DNA of 64,000 nucleotides. Source: Lutjanus erythropterus (lineage: Eukaryota; Chordata; Actinopteri; Lutjaniformes; Lutjanidae). The translations under genes and the position numbers were made by a program. The DNA lies in NCBI GenBank assembly GCA_020091685.1, contig CM034606.1:20724695-20788694 (forward strand), in the 5' to 3' direction. Below are positions 30,440 to 43,239 of this stretch, piece after piece (positions within the stretch are counted from its first letter, which is position 1; each line of letters begins with the position of its first letter). Under the pieces are notes generated by a model that worked only from the letters and a program-made list of their open reading frames with translations, made no database searches and had not been told where the DNA came from.

Positions 30440-31458
30440 TATTATACCTAATTAGTTCTGTATTACTTTGAATTATTTTGTTGAAATAATACAGGAAAAA
30501 TAAAATCTGTTTCCAGTTCTCCTTGTATCAACAATAACAATGTCAAGCGGTGCAGTAATGCTGCTGCCAGCACTGGCCGGTTTGTTTCTGTTAGCTCTAG
30601 CAGAAGTCAAAGCCCATGCTGCTGCTCTAACTCAAGTGGCTGATATGTTAGGCCATCTAGGGCATGGCAGGCGGTTGACAGTCCATGCAGCCTGTCTACC
30701 CACAGGACATCTCCACATAGTGTGTCCACAGTGGGGCCAGTGCTGTCATCTGGGCCCACTATGGACCACTGCTCTGCTGACAGTGAGAGGGTAAACGTTT
30801 ACCACCTCAATCCCCCATTAACTCGGTGAAGGCGCTTCGATCCTCTGTGAAAATAATGATATTGATTGGAGCTTGGCTCTACAAACGAAATGGTTGCAAC
30901 TAAAAGAGGGATGGGCCCCTGCATTAGAATATGGGATTTTCGAGGATAAAAGAGTGTTTGGATCTTGTTATATTTTTCCTCTCCTCCATCTCCCTCTAGC
31001 TTTCCCCCACCTCCTTGTCTCCTCTCTTTCTGCATTTTTATGTGTGTGCATGTAGTGTGAGAGCCCGCGTGTCTCCTAAGATTACCCTCCGCTATCCCCG
31101 CAATCAAACAACAAATGACAACATCATTGCTCAGGCCTTTCAAAATACGACACAAAAAGTGTGTTGTAGCTACATTAACTTGCAACAACCCCCTAATAGA
31201 CCCTTGTGGGTTTTGTATCTCTCCGCCTCTCCTCTCTCCTCTCTTCTCTCTGCTAGGCTGTCACATATCCACCCCCCTCACAGCGCGAGCCTCCGAGCCT
31301 CGGTGGAGATCAGGAGCTCCCTGTCGGAGGTGCTTTGTCACGTAGCCCAGGGAGCGTGGAACTCACCCAGAGCTGTTGAACAAACACAAGCACAGGGGCT
31401 GTCAATAGCAGCTCCGCAAACTAATTGCCTGTCAAATGAACCACCCTCGTTAAGCTGC

Positions 31459-31545
31459 CCTCACACACACACACACACACACAGACACACGTGCGTGCAC
31501 TGTGACATTCATGCTCTCACACACACTTGCACACACACACGCCGA
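31459..31545. repeat. (CA)n microsatellite, interrupted
   Basis: CA runs separated by 'gtgcgtgcactgtgacattcatgctct'-like unique sequence. Confidence 0.9.
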
Positions 31546-31765
31546 GCCGATTTGATTCAAAGAGTAGTGATACCTTGTTAGAAGAAAAGACACACGAGTG
31601 GCACTTCTCTGTTTGCCGTCTTGTTTCCGCGATCGTTACCGGCGTGTGTAGTGCAGTCACCGTGAGATTGCCATTTTGTTATTATTAAGGGGAACATAGC
31701 ATTGTATAGAGCAGCTGATGTAATCCAAACACATCCCACACACCCTACAGTATATCAGCTGGCGT

Positions 31766-31886
31766 AATATTTCACTTTTTAAAACCACTCATTAGATGGT
31801 AGCAGAGCTCCATACGCCAAATGTTATTGTTTTTGTGTTTGTTTTGCTTTTTTTTTTCTGTAGTCATTAGGCAGTAGCAGTGGAGT
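31766..31886 (+). repeat. 121-bp segment also found inside MITE copy A
   Basis: Aligns with 29898-30017 in the same orientation at about 80% by eye ('cattagatggtagc-gagctccata-gccaaat', 'gtttgttttgct', 'ctgtagtcat', 'cagtggagt'). It sits at the edge of a repeat-free, CNE-like block (31890-32220), which suggests this is the original and the MITE holds the copy. Confidence 0.75.
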
Positions 31887-34800
31887 GCCCAGCGCCTTGT
31901 CTGGGTGCCTGTAACAGTGCTGTCGGATTGACACAGCTGGGGAGAGCAGCTTGAGGCTGCACGCTCAGGAATACACAGGGGTGTTCAAAGCCCCTCTCTG
32001 AATCCTGATCAGAGCGCTGCCCCGGCCAACTGATGGCCTATTAAATATACATGCGCAGAGGTCAGAGCTGGAGGTCCCGGCTTCCTCCCAGCCATGTGCA
32101 CTTAAGCGGAAGGGCTGGGCAACAATAAAACCTCCTCTCGCTCCAGCGAGCTCTCCCCTGACACCCTCACCTCCAGTGTGTACGTCAAGTACAGTGCTCA
32201 CCTAGTGCTATATTACAACTGCCTTTGTGAAAAGGCCAAATGATGCATTTTTTACATGGTTATTATATATTTATATTCAATAACACCAAGGACCACTCTT
32301 GCGTCTGTGTCTCCCGTTTTTTTTTCGCTATTGTCACTGATAAATAGCCTTGCTCGACACAAGCGTACACACATCCCTCGTCTTTGTAGTTCGCCAGAGA
32401 TTGAGACAAGGAGGTAGAGGGAAGAGCCCCATAATGGCCAGTCATGATTAACATATTCAGAGTGACACTCTCTCTGTGTTCGTTCGTTAAGCCCGGTCTG
32501 TCTGACTAATGAAGTGGAGCGGCAGTTTATCAATTAACCCAGCACTGAGCCATTTGTGCTGGGGATAACTCTCGCGCTGGGTGTCACGGTGATCCAGTTT
32601 GGTGCCCTTTAACCCCTGCGAGCGTCCGATGAGGCAAGGCCGTGCGACAATGACGGCGAGACAGCAAACAAGTCCAAACAACTGGAGATCCACTAAACAG
32701 GATTCGCGCCTGCTGTTTGCCGCCACAATGCAGGGAAAAGGGTGTGGATTGATTGGGTAATAGGATCATGAAAAAAGATCTCTACAAACTAACATTGGGG
32801 GTTTTCAGCATTCTCAGACTTGGCATAGATCATAGCAAACAACTTAGTGCTGTCTCTATTAAAACAAGCCCTCCCCTGCCATTATCTTTCCCCCCACTGC
32901 TCCTTCCTCCATTTCACATTGTTTGTGTTCATTAAGACATGGGCGACCTGCCTTATCCACACATCAGACCTAGCTCTCAAGAGTAATTGCGATGGTCTCG
33001 CAGAGGATAATGTGGTTTAAACTCAGTATAGCCTGTCTATTAGGAGAGACATGATGGCAACCACAAATAATAAAGAACTATTTATTCCTCTCTCTGTGAC
33101 GCTAACTAGGTAACATATCAAGCCAGCACCGCTAAGGGTCTCTCTTACTGTCAGATATGGCACCCTTCATCCATTCCCAATGGCCCTTGCCTCGACATCT
33201 CTGCTCTTCATTTTCTACATGAGCTTGGTCATAAATGCACACACACCTCATATATATTTGATAGTTAATATTTATCCTCGCTAGGGAAGTGCACTTTACA
33301 TGTGGTAACATACGATTACCTGCAATTCTTATAGCAAAGAAACAAAATCGATATGGATATATAATTCATGACGGAGGGGCTATCAGTTTTTATGGCTCTC
33401 TATCCAGCCTCATTAAAGTTTTATCGTAATTGACTGCAAGCAAGAGTTTTTAAGGCATGTTTCTCCCTCACTTTCTACCTTTAATAATTAAGTAAAGTTT
33501 AATTGGTTGTATTTTGAAGCACCTAGTGGATGATAGGAGTCTCCCAAATTCAGAAGCATGAATTATAGAGTGATATGTTATGCATTAACCTGTCAGTTTG
33601 TTCATTTGTTAAGGCAGAAAAGTATGGTCCCAACCCCCCAAATCACATCCAGAAATCGAATAACTGGGCCTGGGCCCTTCAAAAAATTCCTTTTTATGTC
33701 TTTCATCGCTGTGTTAATGTAGTGACATGACGCTGTCACTCAGAACGCTCCCATCAAGCGGCCGGCCCCGAATCGACTCCGCTGATTGGTGGTCAACTTG
33801 TTCTCTTGAAGGGAGATTGACAGACGGAAAATTGCACTCTCAGATTTCACCCTTCATTCGTTGCAGTTGTTCTTCCACTCGTCAACTCTCCGCCATGCCT
33901 GAGACAGACAGAGGCTTTATCCATTAGCTGCTGGCTTGGCGGGTGGGTGGGCAGATTGAGGCGGGATGGAGGAGGAGATGGGGGTAGGAAGACAATCCTA
34001 CATTTGAGCACTCTGAGGGAAAATCAATCATGTCATCATAAGTGAGAAGTATGGATGAATTTCATCAGCTGGTTCCTGTCCTGTTCACGCCGCTGGCTTT
34101 CTGACTGGCCTGTCGCTCTCTGATTGGCGTTCTCGATGACCCTTAAATCCGAAAAGGGGAGAAGATTTTGAAAACACTTTAATAAGAGAGATCGGACAGT
34201 AGTTTCAGGGTCACAATTTCCCACTTTGCCTGCTGTTACACTGTAGGAAACCTCAAGTGGTTTCTCTTGACAAAGTGGTAATAGATTTACCATACGATTC
34301 TGTGCCAAACCAGCATTAAGGCAGTTTTGTAAGAAAATGTTTCTCAAGTATTTTCCGGCCACAGCAGATATGATGAAGTGTTATAAAGGGGCAGCAGCAC
34401 TCTGCCACTGAAAATTTATTTTTATAATTTTCCCCATCATCTCACAAGGTCACCGATGAGCACTAAAAGCATCATAGGTATAGGGTGTGAAGCAATCAAA
34501 AATGGATGAAAGTGAGGACATGGAAATCACAGATGAGAAATTGACAGCCGTTTACAGCCTTGTTGTTGATGTGAGTGACAGAGTGAGAGTGAGGAGGAGA
34601 AGAGGGGGAAAAGGCAGAGTTAAAGTGGTGATAAATTTAATGGAAAAATCAAATACAAAACAAATTCATTCCTCTAAACTTGATGCTCCAGTCGTTCTTT
34701 TCTTGGCCCGTGCTAAGCCTTAGAATAAACTGTCACTCCTTATCGATCGCATCTGAATTGTTACCGAGATTTCTGAAAAGTAGTCTTGACACACACCCCG

Positions 34801-37800
34801 CGAATAGTAATCTGGGGAGATGAGAACATCCAGACTGAACAGCTAACACCCCTGACTTAAAATAAAAGAGGATTTTCTTTTCCTCCCCTTTTTCAAATCC
34901 AAGCTAATACACTTTGGTGAATTACAAATTCAGCGATAAATATGTTGCAGTGAAAGATGTGTTGGATTTTATTGTCTTTGCTGGTAACTGTGAACGAAGG
35001 AGGGCGAGGGGGGATTACTTTTTCGTCATGGGGAATGTTTAGAAGCAGCAACTGAGCATGAAATGTTTGTACACGATTTGTTTGCCATTTGTGATGGAGA
35101 TGACATGATCAAAAAATCAATTCACTTCACATTTGATTTCCAGCGAGCACTTAAATGGCTGCTGTCGACAGCAGCACCCAGTGAAATTCATGTATCATGG
35201 TATGGTTCATTATATTCCGATGGTGTATTAATTATGGCTATAGATAGAGAGCTCTGCTGTGAGTGGTAGCCTAGCTGCTGTGTGCCAGAGGGAGCTAGCC
35301 TGAGGAGGAAAGCTCTGCTTGTATCCACTCATCCCTCAGCTGACAGGCCTGCTCCAGGAGAAAAGGATTTCTCCGGATTGAGTGCCATTTTCTCTTCTTT
35401 AACAAGGAAATTAGTGTGTAAAGGAGATCTGTCAGGATAAAGTGCAGCTTGACTGCTGCCGCCCTCCCCTCCTCTCTGTCTTTTCTTTCCCGCCCTTCCC
35501 TCCCTTCCCCATCCTGTAACTCTCCACCTCTCTTTTTGCTTTCTCTCCCTCTATCTGCCTCTCTTTTTCTTTCCCCTTCTCCCCCACTCAATGGCTCCCT
35601 CAGGGGATCTTCCTTGAGCATTAGCAGAACACATCCAATGTCCCAGCTACATGATTTCATGATATGATTTGTACCGGGGATTTGCAATAATCCGCAAATA
35701 AAGTTGAAAGTGAATGACTCTCAATAAGAGACGCAGACAAGCAAAACCAAACCTTTTAAGATTTTCTTTATCTTTAATGGCATGAAAAATGAATTTGTTT
35801 TGCATTAGATCACAACAATTTAGCAATGGCCTGAGTATGTTGTTTTGTCTTTGGCTTTTATGATCATGATTAATTCCTGCACAGGAACCTCAGTGATATA
35901 CATAATGCATCATTCGCTCATTTAAATGTTCAGTTCCTCTGCAGTTGCACAGAGCTTGGTAGCTCATTACACATTACCCATGTGTGCCTGGGACTTGCAG
36001 TGTGCCAGCTTATACTCACTTGTAGTCAAAGATACAGTATCTGCTGCTTTAGCAGGATGTCACGGATTGACTGCGCGATTAAACTTGGGTGTCATCTCCA
36101 CCACTCCAGCTTCATTCACCTCATGTTAGTCCCTTTATTTTGTCTCAACATTAGCGGGAGCTAACTTTTCACCTCCAGTAGATAGACAGGGATGAGCCCC
36201 ACTGGCACATTTTAATAAGTCTGCTTCAAAAGGTGGAGGGCGAGATGAAAAAAATCAAAACATCCTGGGTTAATTTGAAATGTACTCTGCATCTGTGATG
36301 GGAAACAGCCTCACAGGTAAGTAAGGGAGACAATTAGGGAATATCCGTAAGTGCAGGAGCTGCATACTAAAAAACGCAAATCACTATTTCCCCATCTGGC
36401 CCCTACTGTGCCGAGAACTGCAGCTGAGGTCCGATTTCACCCGTCAATCACGGCCGCCTCGCTGTGGGGTGTGTGTCCTGGTGAGAGAGCCTACCCCCAA
36501 GTCATTAGCACACACAGTCAAACTGTACTGAGAAGTGCCCTGCACCGCTCGGCTCTGCACCACGGTTTAAATATCCCCAGCCTGTGACAGGATCAGTTTA
36601 GCGATCTGTAGGATTGATCTCCTCTTTAAAGTTTTGCCTGAGGCGACTCTAATTGGGAACGAGGCTGCCTCCCACTCCCCTCACTCCCTTAACTGTCAGT
36701 CTTGGCTTTGTTTACTGAGGACATGCCCAAACCTATTTACTCAATAATGAGGAGACGTGGTGGGGATGCTGCTGATCACATTGAGGCCCCCAGCGGGACT
36801 TCTGCATGCTGGGAAGGGCGGGAACATCATTTTAGACTTTTTGAGCTGAGTGAAAGTTAGCCTACGCCGTTGCCATAATGTAGTGATATTTTCCCTCCTT
36901 GTTTTCTCACATGGCTCTCATTCCTCTGATTTCTCTGAGCACTCATCCACCTCAGGGAATTTATTGTTTTTTCTCTGTCATAGCATGCAAGTTAGCTAAA
37001 ATAGAACAGCGTTTAAAGACAAAGCACATTAAGTAGTGCCATTTTACACATTTTACACATGCCTTCCATATGTTTGCTGCCATCTAGAAGGAATTAAAGC
37101 CCACTCCAAACATGTGAGGTATCGCCAACGCCTTGTTGTGGAGTGGACTATTCATGACTGGAGTGCTTTGGCCTGTTGGGCCATTTCCTTGTCTCTCATA
37201 GTGAATTCCTCAGATTCTCGCCCTCATTTAGGTTGTTTTCATTTGCGCTGACTGACAAAGCCTTTGGTGTGGATAGCGAGGCAATAGAGTCCATTGATGC
37301 CCATTGGGATTATGAATGATGAAGTGGAGAAGCTGCCGCTATCAGAGGGACACAACACTGCTCTTAATAGAAAAGCATTTAGAAAGGCAGCGGGGAGGAG
37401 GTGCTGCTGCTGGGGGCTTTCTGACACTCGACTGATAAGAGGCAGCTCTTCAGAGGTGGTAGTGTGTACAATGAAACACGCTGATGGGGATACAATGACA
37501 CACATGTTGCGTCTGACAGGCGGTGATTTAGACGTGGGCTAAAAAAAAAAAAAGAAAAAAAAAACCTGGACCACACTGCAGAGACTTTCATGACGCGATC
37601 GCCTCGGTGCAGAATTTTCTTGTACATGTTTCTACTTATTGGTTTGATTTGCGGGAAAATGCATTGTCATTACTCATATCCGGCCGTGACAGATTGAAGA
37701 GGGACAGGGAACGGCAGAGAGGGGAGTCAGTAGTGTGGTGGCACGGGAGTGAAAGAGAGATATGCAGAAAGGGAGAGCTGTCAGTTTGAGGAATGAGTCT

Positions 37801-38001
37801 GATAAGAGGAAGGGACTCGGCAGATGGGCAGAAGAAACCGGCAGCACACTTCTCAATTAAACATGTAAATACCAAGAGCAGGCAGCGACGGAGATGAGAA
37901 AGTTAAATAAACACAGCACCGTGCTGTGATTACAAGCTCAAAACACCACCACCTTTGCCACTTTTTTTTAGTTCCTGCAACTCAGAGGAACTCTTTAATC
38001 C

Positions 38002-38582
38002 CAGGGTCTCAAACTCAAATTGGCTCAGGGCCACTGATGGTACTGTCATCTCATAAGGGGGCCACTTCAATGTTCAAGTAGTGCACGAAAGCAAAGTATA
38101 TCTGAAAAATGTACTTTCTTGTTTCCATTACTAACATGTTTATATCATACTTAACAGTAAAAACAGCGGCTTTTACACATTTTGACATACATGAGTTTAC
38201 TGTTTAATACCCCTGATGAAAATAGCTAGCCGAGCATTGTCGGTTTTGTCTGTGTTTTTATCAAATGCCACAGAGTATGTGGTGAAAACTCTAACTTTGT
38301 CACATAACCGATCATAAATGTCACTTTTGTAACTTGCTAATCTGCTGTGCCTCTGTGTTCTCCAATGTATGTCACAAATACATACATACATAATTTAATT
38401 GTGTATTTTTTTCAAATGTATTCAATTAAAGGGCAGTTCAAATTGATGTTAAATTGATAAAAACATTACAAGACATAATGAAGTGAAAAAATTATTTTGC
38501 AGGCTGGGTTATACTATATTTTTGTCATCTGAAGGGGAGGGGAGCCAGAAATGTCCCTTGGGTCAGCAGTTTGAGATCCCTA
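38002..38582. mobile_element. hAT-like remnant ('cagggtctcaaact' ends)
   Basis: The left end CAGGGTCTCAAACTCAAATT is mirrored by the right end (...CAGTTTGAGATCCCTA). The GGCCACTGATGG and GGGGGCCAC patches inside are the pattern of the widespread vertebrate hAT repeat with 'tctcaaactc...gggccgc'. Non-coding and degenerate. Confidence 0.7.
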
Positions 38583-38617
38583 TATTTCTATTTATTATTT
38601 ATTTTTTATTATTAGTT

Positions 38618-39310
38618 GATTAATTCTGAATTTCAGCTTCTAAAACGTGAATATTTTCTGGTGTCTTTTAAAAATGCATGATAAATACTGGGGCAGATAA
38701 ATTATGGGTTGATATTGGCCAGTCACAGCTAAATCCATCCATATTTGTATCAGTTTATATTACCTGATAAATAGTGTAATATATATCTGTATTTGACAGA
38801 TTATGTCAAAGCGTTTAATTTGAATGTGTATTTTAGAAGTTTTTGATGAACTACTGGAAAAACTAACTGCACATTTGTCGAGTCAGAACTGATCTTTGTT
38901 TTTGTTGTAATAGTGTCAGTTAGATTTGGTTCAGTCAGTGCTATGAAATATTAAATCATCCATCTTTGCTCACTACATCTGAGGTATGCATAACAACAGG
39001 TTATATGAATATCTTTTTAAATAAAAAATGTGAAATTATTGGTTATCTTATTGGTATGGACCATAAGACGCAGGTAATTATCAGTTATCATATTGGCTGA
39101 ATAAAAATCTGAATTATGAATCCCTTCAGTCCTTTATACCAGTAAAGTGAATATCTTTGAGGTCCAGGCAAAACAAGACAAGACATCACCTTGGGCTTTG
39201 GGAAGCACTGATCAACATTTTTCACAATTTCTGACATTCTGAGGCCCAAAGAACAAATTGATTACTCAAGATAATTATTAATTGATAATAAAAATAATTC
39301 TCGCAGCCCT
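38618..39310 (+). mobile_element. Percomorph-type 'cagccct' repeat, apparently split by a nested insertion
   Basis: 38618-38669 ('gattaattctgaatttcagc', 'gaatattttctgg') and 39139-39310 ('gtgaatatctttgaggt', 'aaacaagacaagacatcacc', 'ttgggctttgggaagcactg', 'cgcagccct') look like the two halves of one repeat I recall from percomorph fishes. About 38671-39120 would then be a nested insertion with 'gttgatattggccagtcac' motifs. Family identity is from memory. Confidence 0.55.
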
Positions 39311-41477
39311 ACTCCTGTGGCTAAACTGATACATGCAGAGTCAGATTCTTTGAGAAGTTGCACACCCACCAGGAAATCTTGATACAGACCTAATTGAGCT
39401 ATTCATCCATTCACTCTGTCCTTTGTTATCTAGTTTAATATTTTTTCTAATAATTGTTGTCCATCATTTTTACATACGTGCCCCCCCCCCCTTCCCCTTC
39501 CTCTCCCCCTCCTCCCACCCTGTGCACCCTGCTGTGAACTACAGGGAGTATCTTAAATACTTCTGTAGGCAGTGTCCCTGACATTAATAACAATGAGCTT
39601 GGCATAACCACAGTGCATTCTTTGGGAAGATTCACAGTTTGACATTCAGCCCAGATGCTATCGCGGAGCCTCAGTGTTTAAGAGCGCGGAGAAGACAGAC
39701 ATCTGTCACTTGTTACCTTTGAAGTGAATAAGAGAGGGACGCAGGAAAAACACAGTGGACAAAAGGCCATTCTGACCACAGACCCTCAGTGTTTACAAAC
39801 GGAAAGAGAGAGTGACAGGAGAAACTCAAGATGAATGGATCGCTGCTGTTGATCTCCCCTCCTCATTCCATGTGCTAAGTTATTCCGTGGCTGCTACCCC
39901 AGTGGGGGGTGTAGGGAAACAGGAAGTTGAGAGAGGCAGGCAGAACGCCTCAAGGACTCTGGAGGAGCAGAGCAACTGCAGCCTGCATGGGAAAAAAAAA
40001 CTCCCTAACAACTTACTGTACACTTCTGTAACCTGAGGTACCAAACATTACAAATGTGAACATAATCCACATTTTAATGAGTGGATGACGCGATATTAAG
40101 GCAATATTTGCAATAGTGTTGATTCCTCATGTTGAAATAACAGGATCTATTGCATTAGCTGCTGTTTGCGTGGATTAAGAATAAGAGTAAAGAAGTGTAT
40201 TTTGATATAATTACTAGAACAATGGCTGTGTTCATTTATCTTCTGTCATGTCTCCTCAGACCTGCTTCTATTTCAGGTTGCACGTCAAGTGAGAGCAGCT
40301 ATATCTGGCTGGCAATTAAGCTGGTCCTGCCTCCCCTTGATGCTTGATTAGTCCGATTGATGGAGGAGGCCATATGTGGCGGTGTCAAAACTTGGCAGCC
40401 AAGCTCCATCCTCTCAAATGAGAGGCAGGCAATAAAGAGGCAGGCTGCCCAGAGTGGGTGCACGTACGCGAGGCCTGCAGCGCCATGATTTGGGCCCCCT
40501 GATATGTAGCATTTTCTCTTGGGGGTCTGTCGGGGGCACTGACCACTCCAGCCAAGTTCTCGTCCGGGGCCAGAGGTGGCCACCGGCTAGGGGTGTCACT
40601 GTACTGAGCCCTCTGGGGCACAAGCTCCAGGCAAGGCGTTGAGGGGGGGCAGGGGGGGTGTGAGTGGTAGATGGGGGGTTGGGAGGTTTAGAAAGCTGAA
40701 AGATATGGCCCCCTTCCCAATCTCGCTCGGAGACAACAAAAAGGGAATGCTTGAGAAGGGGAAGCAGCGGGAGGAGAGCACAAAGACAAAGGCGCGGGCA
40801 AGGTCAGTCTAGCTAATGGGCCTGAGCCGTAGGCTGCCTGGGGCTAGGCACACTTCTGTTCTCTCTCACACACTGGGCCTTCAAAGACCCTTCAGTCCAC
40901 CCCTCTCCTTCCTCTCCTCTCTTCCTCCATCTCTTCCACTCCTCTTTTACTCTTTTCCTCACTCTACTGGTGACACTTCCTCCTCTTCAAAAGCTCTTGC
41001 ACAGGTGCCTTTAAAACCACATTTTCAGCCATTGTAGCAACAATTGTGACGTTAACGGATGACTTTTCTCCGAGCAGAAATTATTCCAAGATATTTACTT
41101 CCTTAAACTAAAAGGACGCAGGGCTCGTCAGGTTTATCTGCCGTCACCGGCCGTCATCAGGTCCAAGGTGGGGTCCCTGGAAGTGCTAAGAGGAACTGTT
41201 GGAAATGAGGAGGAGGTGGAGTGTTGTTGTCAGGTTGGCTGGCTGGCGTTGCTTGGCTCCACTCGAGGGCTCCTTTAATGTGCAGCGGAGTAGAATAAGT
41301 GAGTGGCTGTGGGCACCAGCTGAGCTCACTCTCGTCTTCGCCTGGTAGCTGAGGGGTGAGCCGCTGCCACCTGACACTGGGCACACGGCTCAGGGCTCCT
41401 CTTGGCAACGTGGCACAGCACACATGTCCCCTCATTTGGATGGAGATTCAGACACAACACACAAAAGCTTTACCCCC

Positions 41478-41531
41478 CCGGTCCTCCTCCTCCTCCTCCT
41501 CCTCCTCCTCCTCTGCCTCCTCCTCCTCCCT
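41478..41531. repeat. (CCT)n microsatellite
   Basis: More than ten CCT units with a few substitutions, giving spurious poly-Ser, poly-Pro or poly-Leu frames. Confidence 0.95.
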
Positions 41532-41640
41532 TCCCTCGCTCACTCAGTCTCTTCTGTTTTTTCTCCCCTTCCTTTAGTTTTTGACGGCATCATAATAATC
41601 TGGGTATCTTCTTGATCATGCCCCATGTTTTTTTTTTCTT

Positions 41641-42000
41641 TTCTTCCTCATCTTCTCGGAGACGAGTTTGAAATTGCCTGCGTCAGGACTTTGCTAATTA
41701 AAGTCATACTTTCAAAAATGCCATAATAACTGTTAATTAGCTTGATGCTATTTTCAGCATAATTTGCTAATTAGTGGAAAACCTGTACAGCGTTTCTCTC
41801 TAATTACAGTATGGCTCCGCACGGCGCATCTGTGCCTTGACTCCAAATGATACCATTACAAAGTCCCGTATTACGCATTCTCTCAAAACAGTTAATTGCC
41901 TCCACAGATAGTGAGATACTTCAGTCAGCTGATTTTTATGGTAATAAATGGACAGGCACAGACACAAACCTCCCTGGTTCATATTTATGAAATATGAAAA
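41641..42000. promoter_or_regulatory. Candidate intronic enhancer with homeodomain-site cluster
   Basis: Four TAATTA sites in 112 bp (41695, 41734, 41768 and 41801) plus TAATTG at 41893. The surrounding sequence is repeat-free and sits between a microsatellite and transposons. TAATTA is the core bound by many homeodomain factors. The block resembles a developmental enhancer; no functional evidence. Confidence 0.45.
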
Positions 42001-42194
42001 AGGAAAACAACCTCTTTATGAGATGCACAGAGTTAGTTTGGAATATAATCTGGCTGGCTCTGTGATGATTTTGTGTGCTCATGCGTTGAGTTGCTGAGAC
42101 TTTTAATGAAGTTTGATTTATTCTATGTTATAACGATGTGAACAAGCAAGCCATAACATTGTCATTAAAGTAAAAGATGTAGACAGTAACTTAC

Positions 42195-42911
42195 CAGGGT
42201 TGTGAGGATTACTTTAAAAATGTATTCTGATACAATTATTAATCACCTGTTAAGAATGTAGTCAGTAACTTAAGTATCACAATCTTGAAGTAATGTAACT
42301 TGATTACTGTCATTACTTTTGTATTATCTCAATACCAAATATGGAGAAATTGTTAAGTCCAATGTAATGTTTTATGTTTGTTGTTGGTTTATTAATTGTT
42401 TGTCAGCTATTCCTTCTTTTGTTAGGTGCGAATGAATATTTAGATTAACATCAGTATTAAATGTAGGCTTCTTTGTTAATTCACACTCGAAGTAAACTGC
42501 CATTTAAATTAGATGTTGCGCCTTTGGATGATGACAGTATTTTCACAGCTGGAAGGCAGAACTGTCACTGTGCTATGATGTTGTTTTCCTTGTCTGATTT
42601 AAAGACAAAATAATGCCAAAATTTCCAGCCAGGGAAAGCATTTTTTCACTAGAGGCCACGATGATGAATTTGCTGTAAGATTAGCTGGTTTCAGAGTGAT
42701 GTGAGAAAATCACGGCACACGTGGTAGTATATCATTTTTTTATTTTAAAATGTATTTTAAAACTGTAATCCTGCTAGTAATTCCCCATTTTCTTAAATGT
42801 GTCTGTAATCTGATTACATCTTTTTAGCTCTGTAACTGTAATTGAATACAGTAACCTTTTTTTTGTATCCTAATGACATAATCCTGTTACATATAATCCT
42901 GTTACAACTGC
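42195..42911. mobile_element. Degenerate DNA transposon with GTAATC/GATTAC-rich ends
   Basis: The left end CAGGGTTGTGAGGATTAC and right part ('gtctgtaatctgattacatc', 'gtaactgtaattgaatacag', 'cataatcctgttac') match a fish repeat with alternating GTAATC/GATTAC/GTAACTG motifs. The terminal inverse is imperfect. No coding frame. Confidence 0.55.
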
Positions 42912-43134
42912 TAACACTTTATAATAACCATCATTAATAAATGGTCTATTGATAGTTAATTAAAGTTAATTAAAGTTTAGTTATTTTACTTTAACAGACA
43001 TTAAAATAATTTATATATATACTTTATAAACCATTATTAAGCAATTACAAGTTACAACAGTGCAGTAACTATTAACTAAAGTTTAATTCACTATAATCTT
43101 AGCATTTATGTAGGGTGGTTATTATAAAGTGTTA
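42912..43134. mobile_element. 223-bp MITE with perfect 19-bp TIRs
   Basis: TAACACTTTATAATAACCA (42912-42930) is exactly inverted at 43116-43134. The interior is AT-rich with TTAATTAAAGTT repeats. Similar 'ggtaacactttataat' elements are common in fish. It abuts the preceding element without spacer. Confidence 0.85.
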
Positions 43135-43239
43135 CCCATCAACCTTATAAAAAGGTGAAGAGAAATGGAGACGATGGATTGGAGGTTGTTGCTGTGTAAA
43201 TACAAGTAGCAACATAATGTGGCCGTGCCACAGCTTATT

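Noticed and set aside
30540..30794. 84-codon frame with a signal-peptide-like start
   Set aside because: A hydrophobic N-terminus alone is weak evidence; there is no family resemblance and it lies within intron 6 just after a transposon.
31015..31581. 188-codon forward frame
   Set aside because: The C-terminal half is Thr-His repeats from a CA microsatellite; the rest resembles nothing known.
38554..38563. TCCCTTGGGT, one mismatch from the EBF palindrome
   Set aside because: It lies inside an old hAT remnant and one such match is expected by chance in a window this size.
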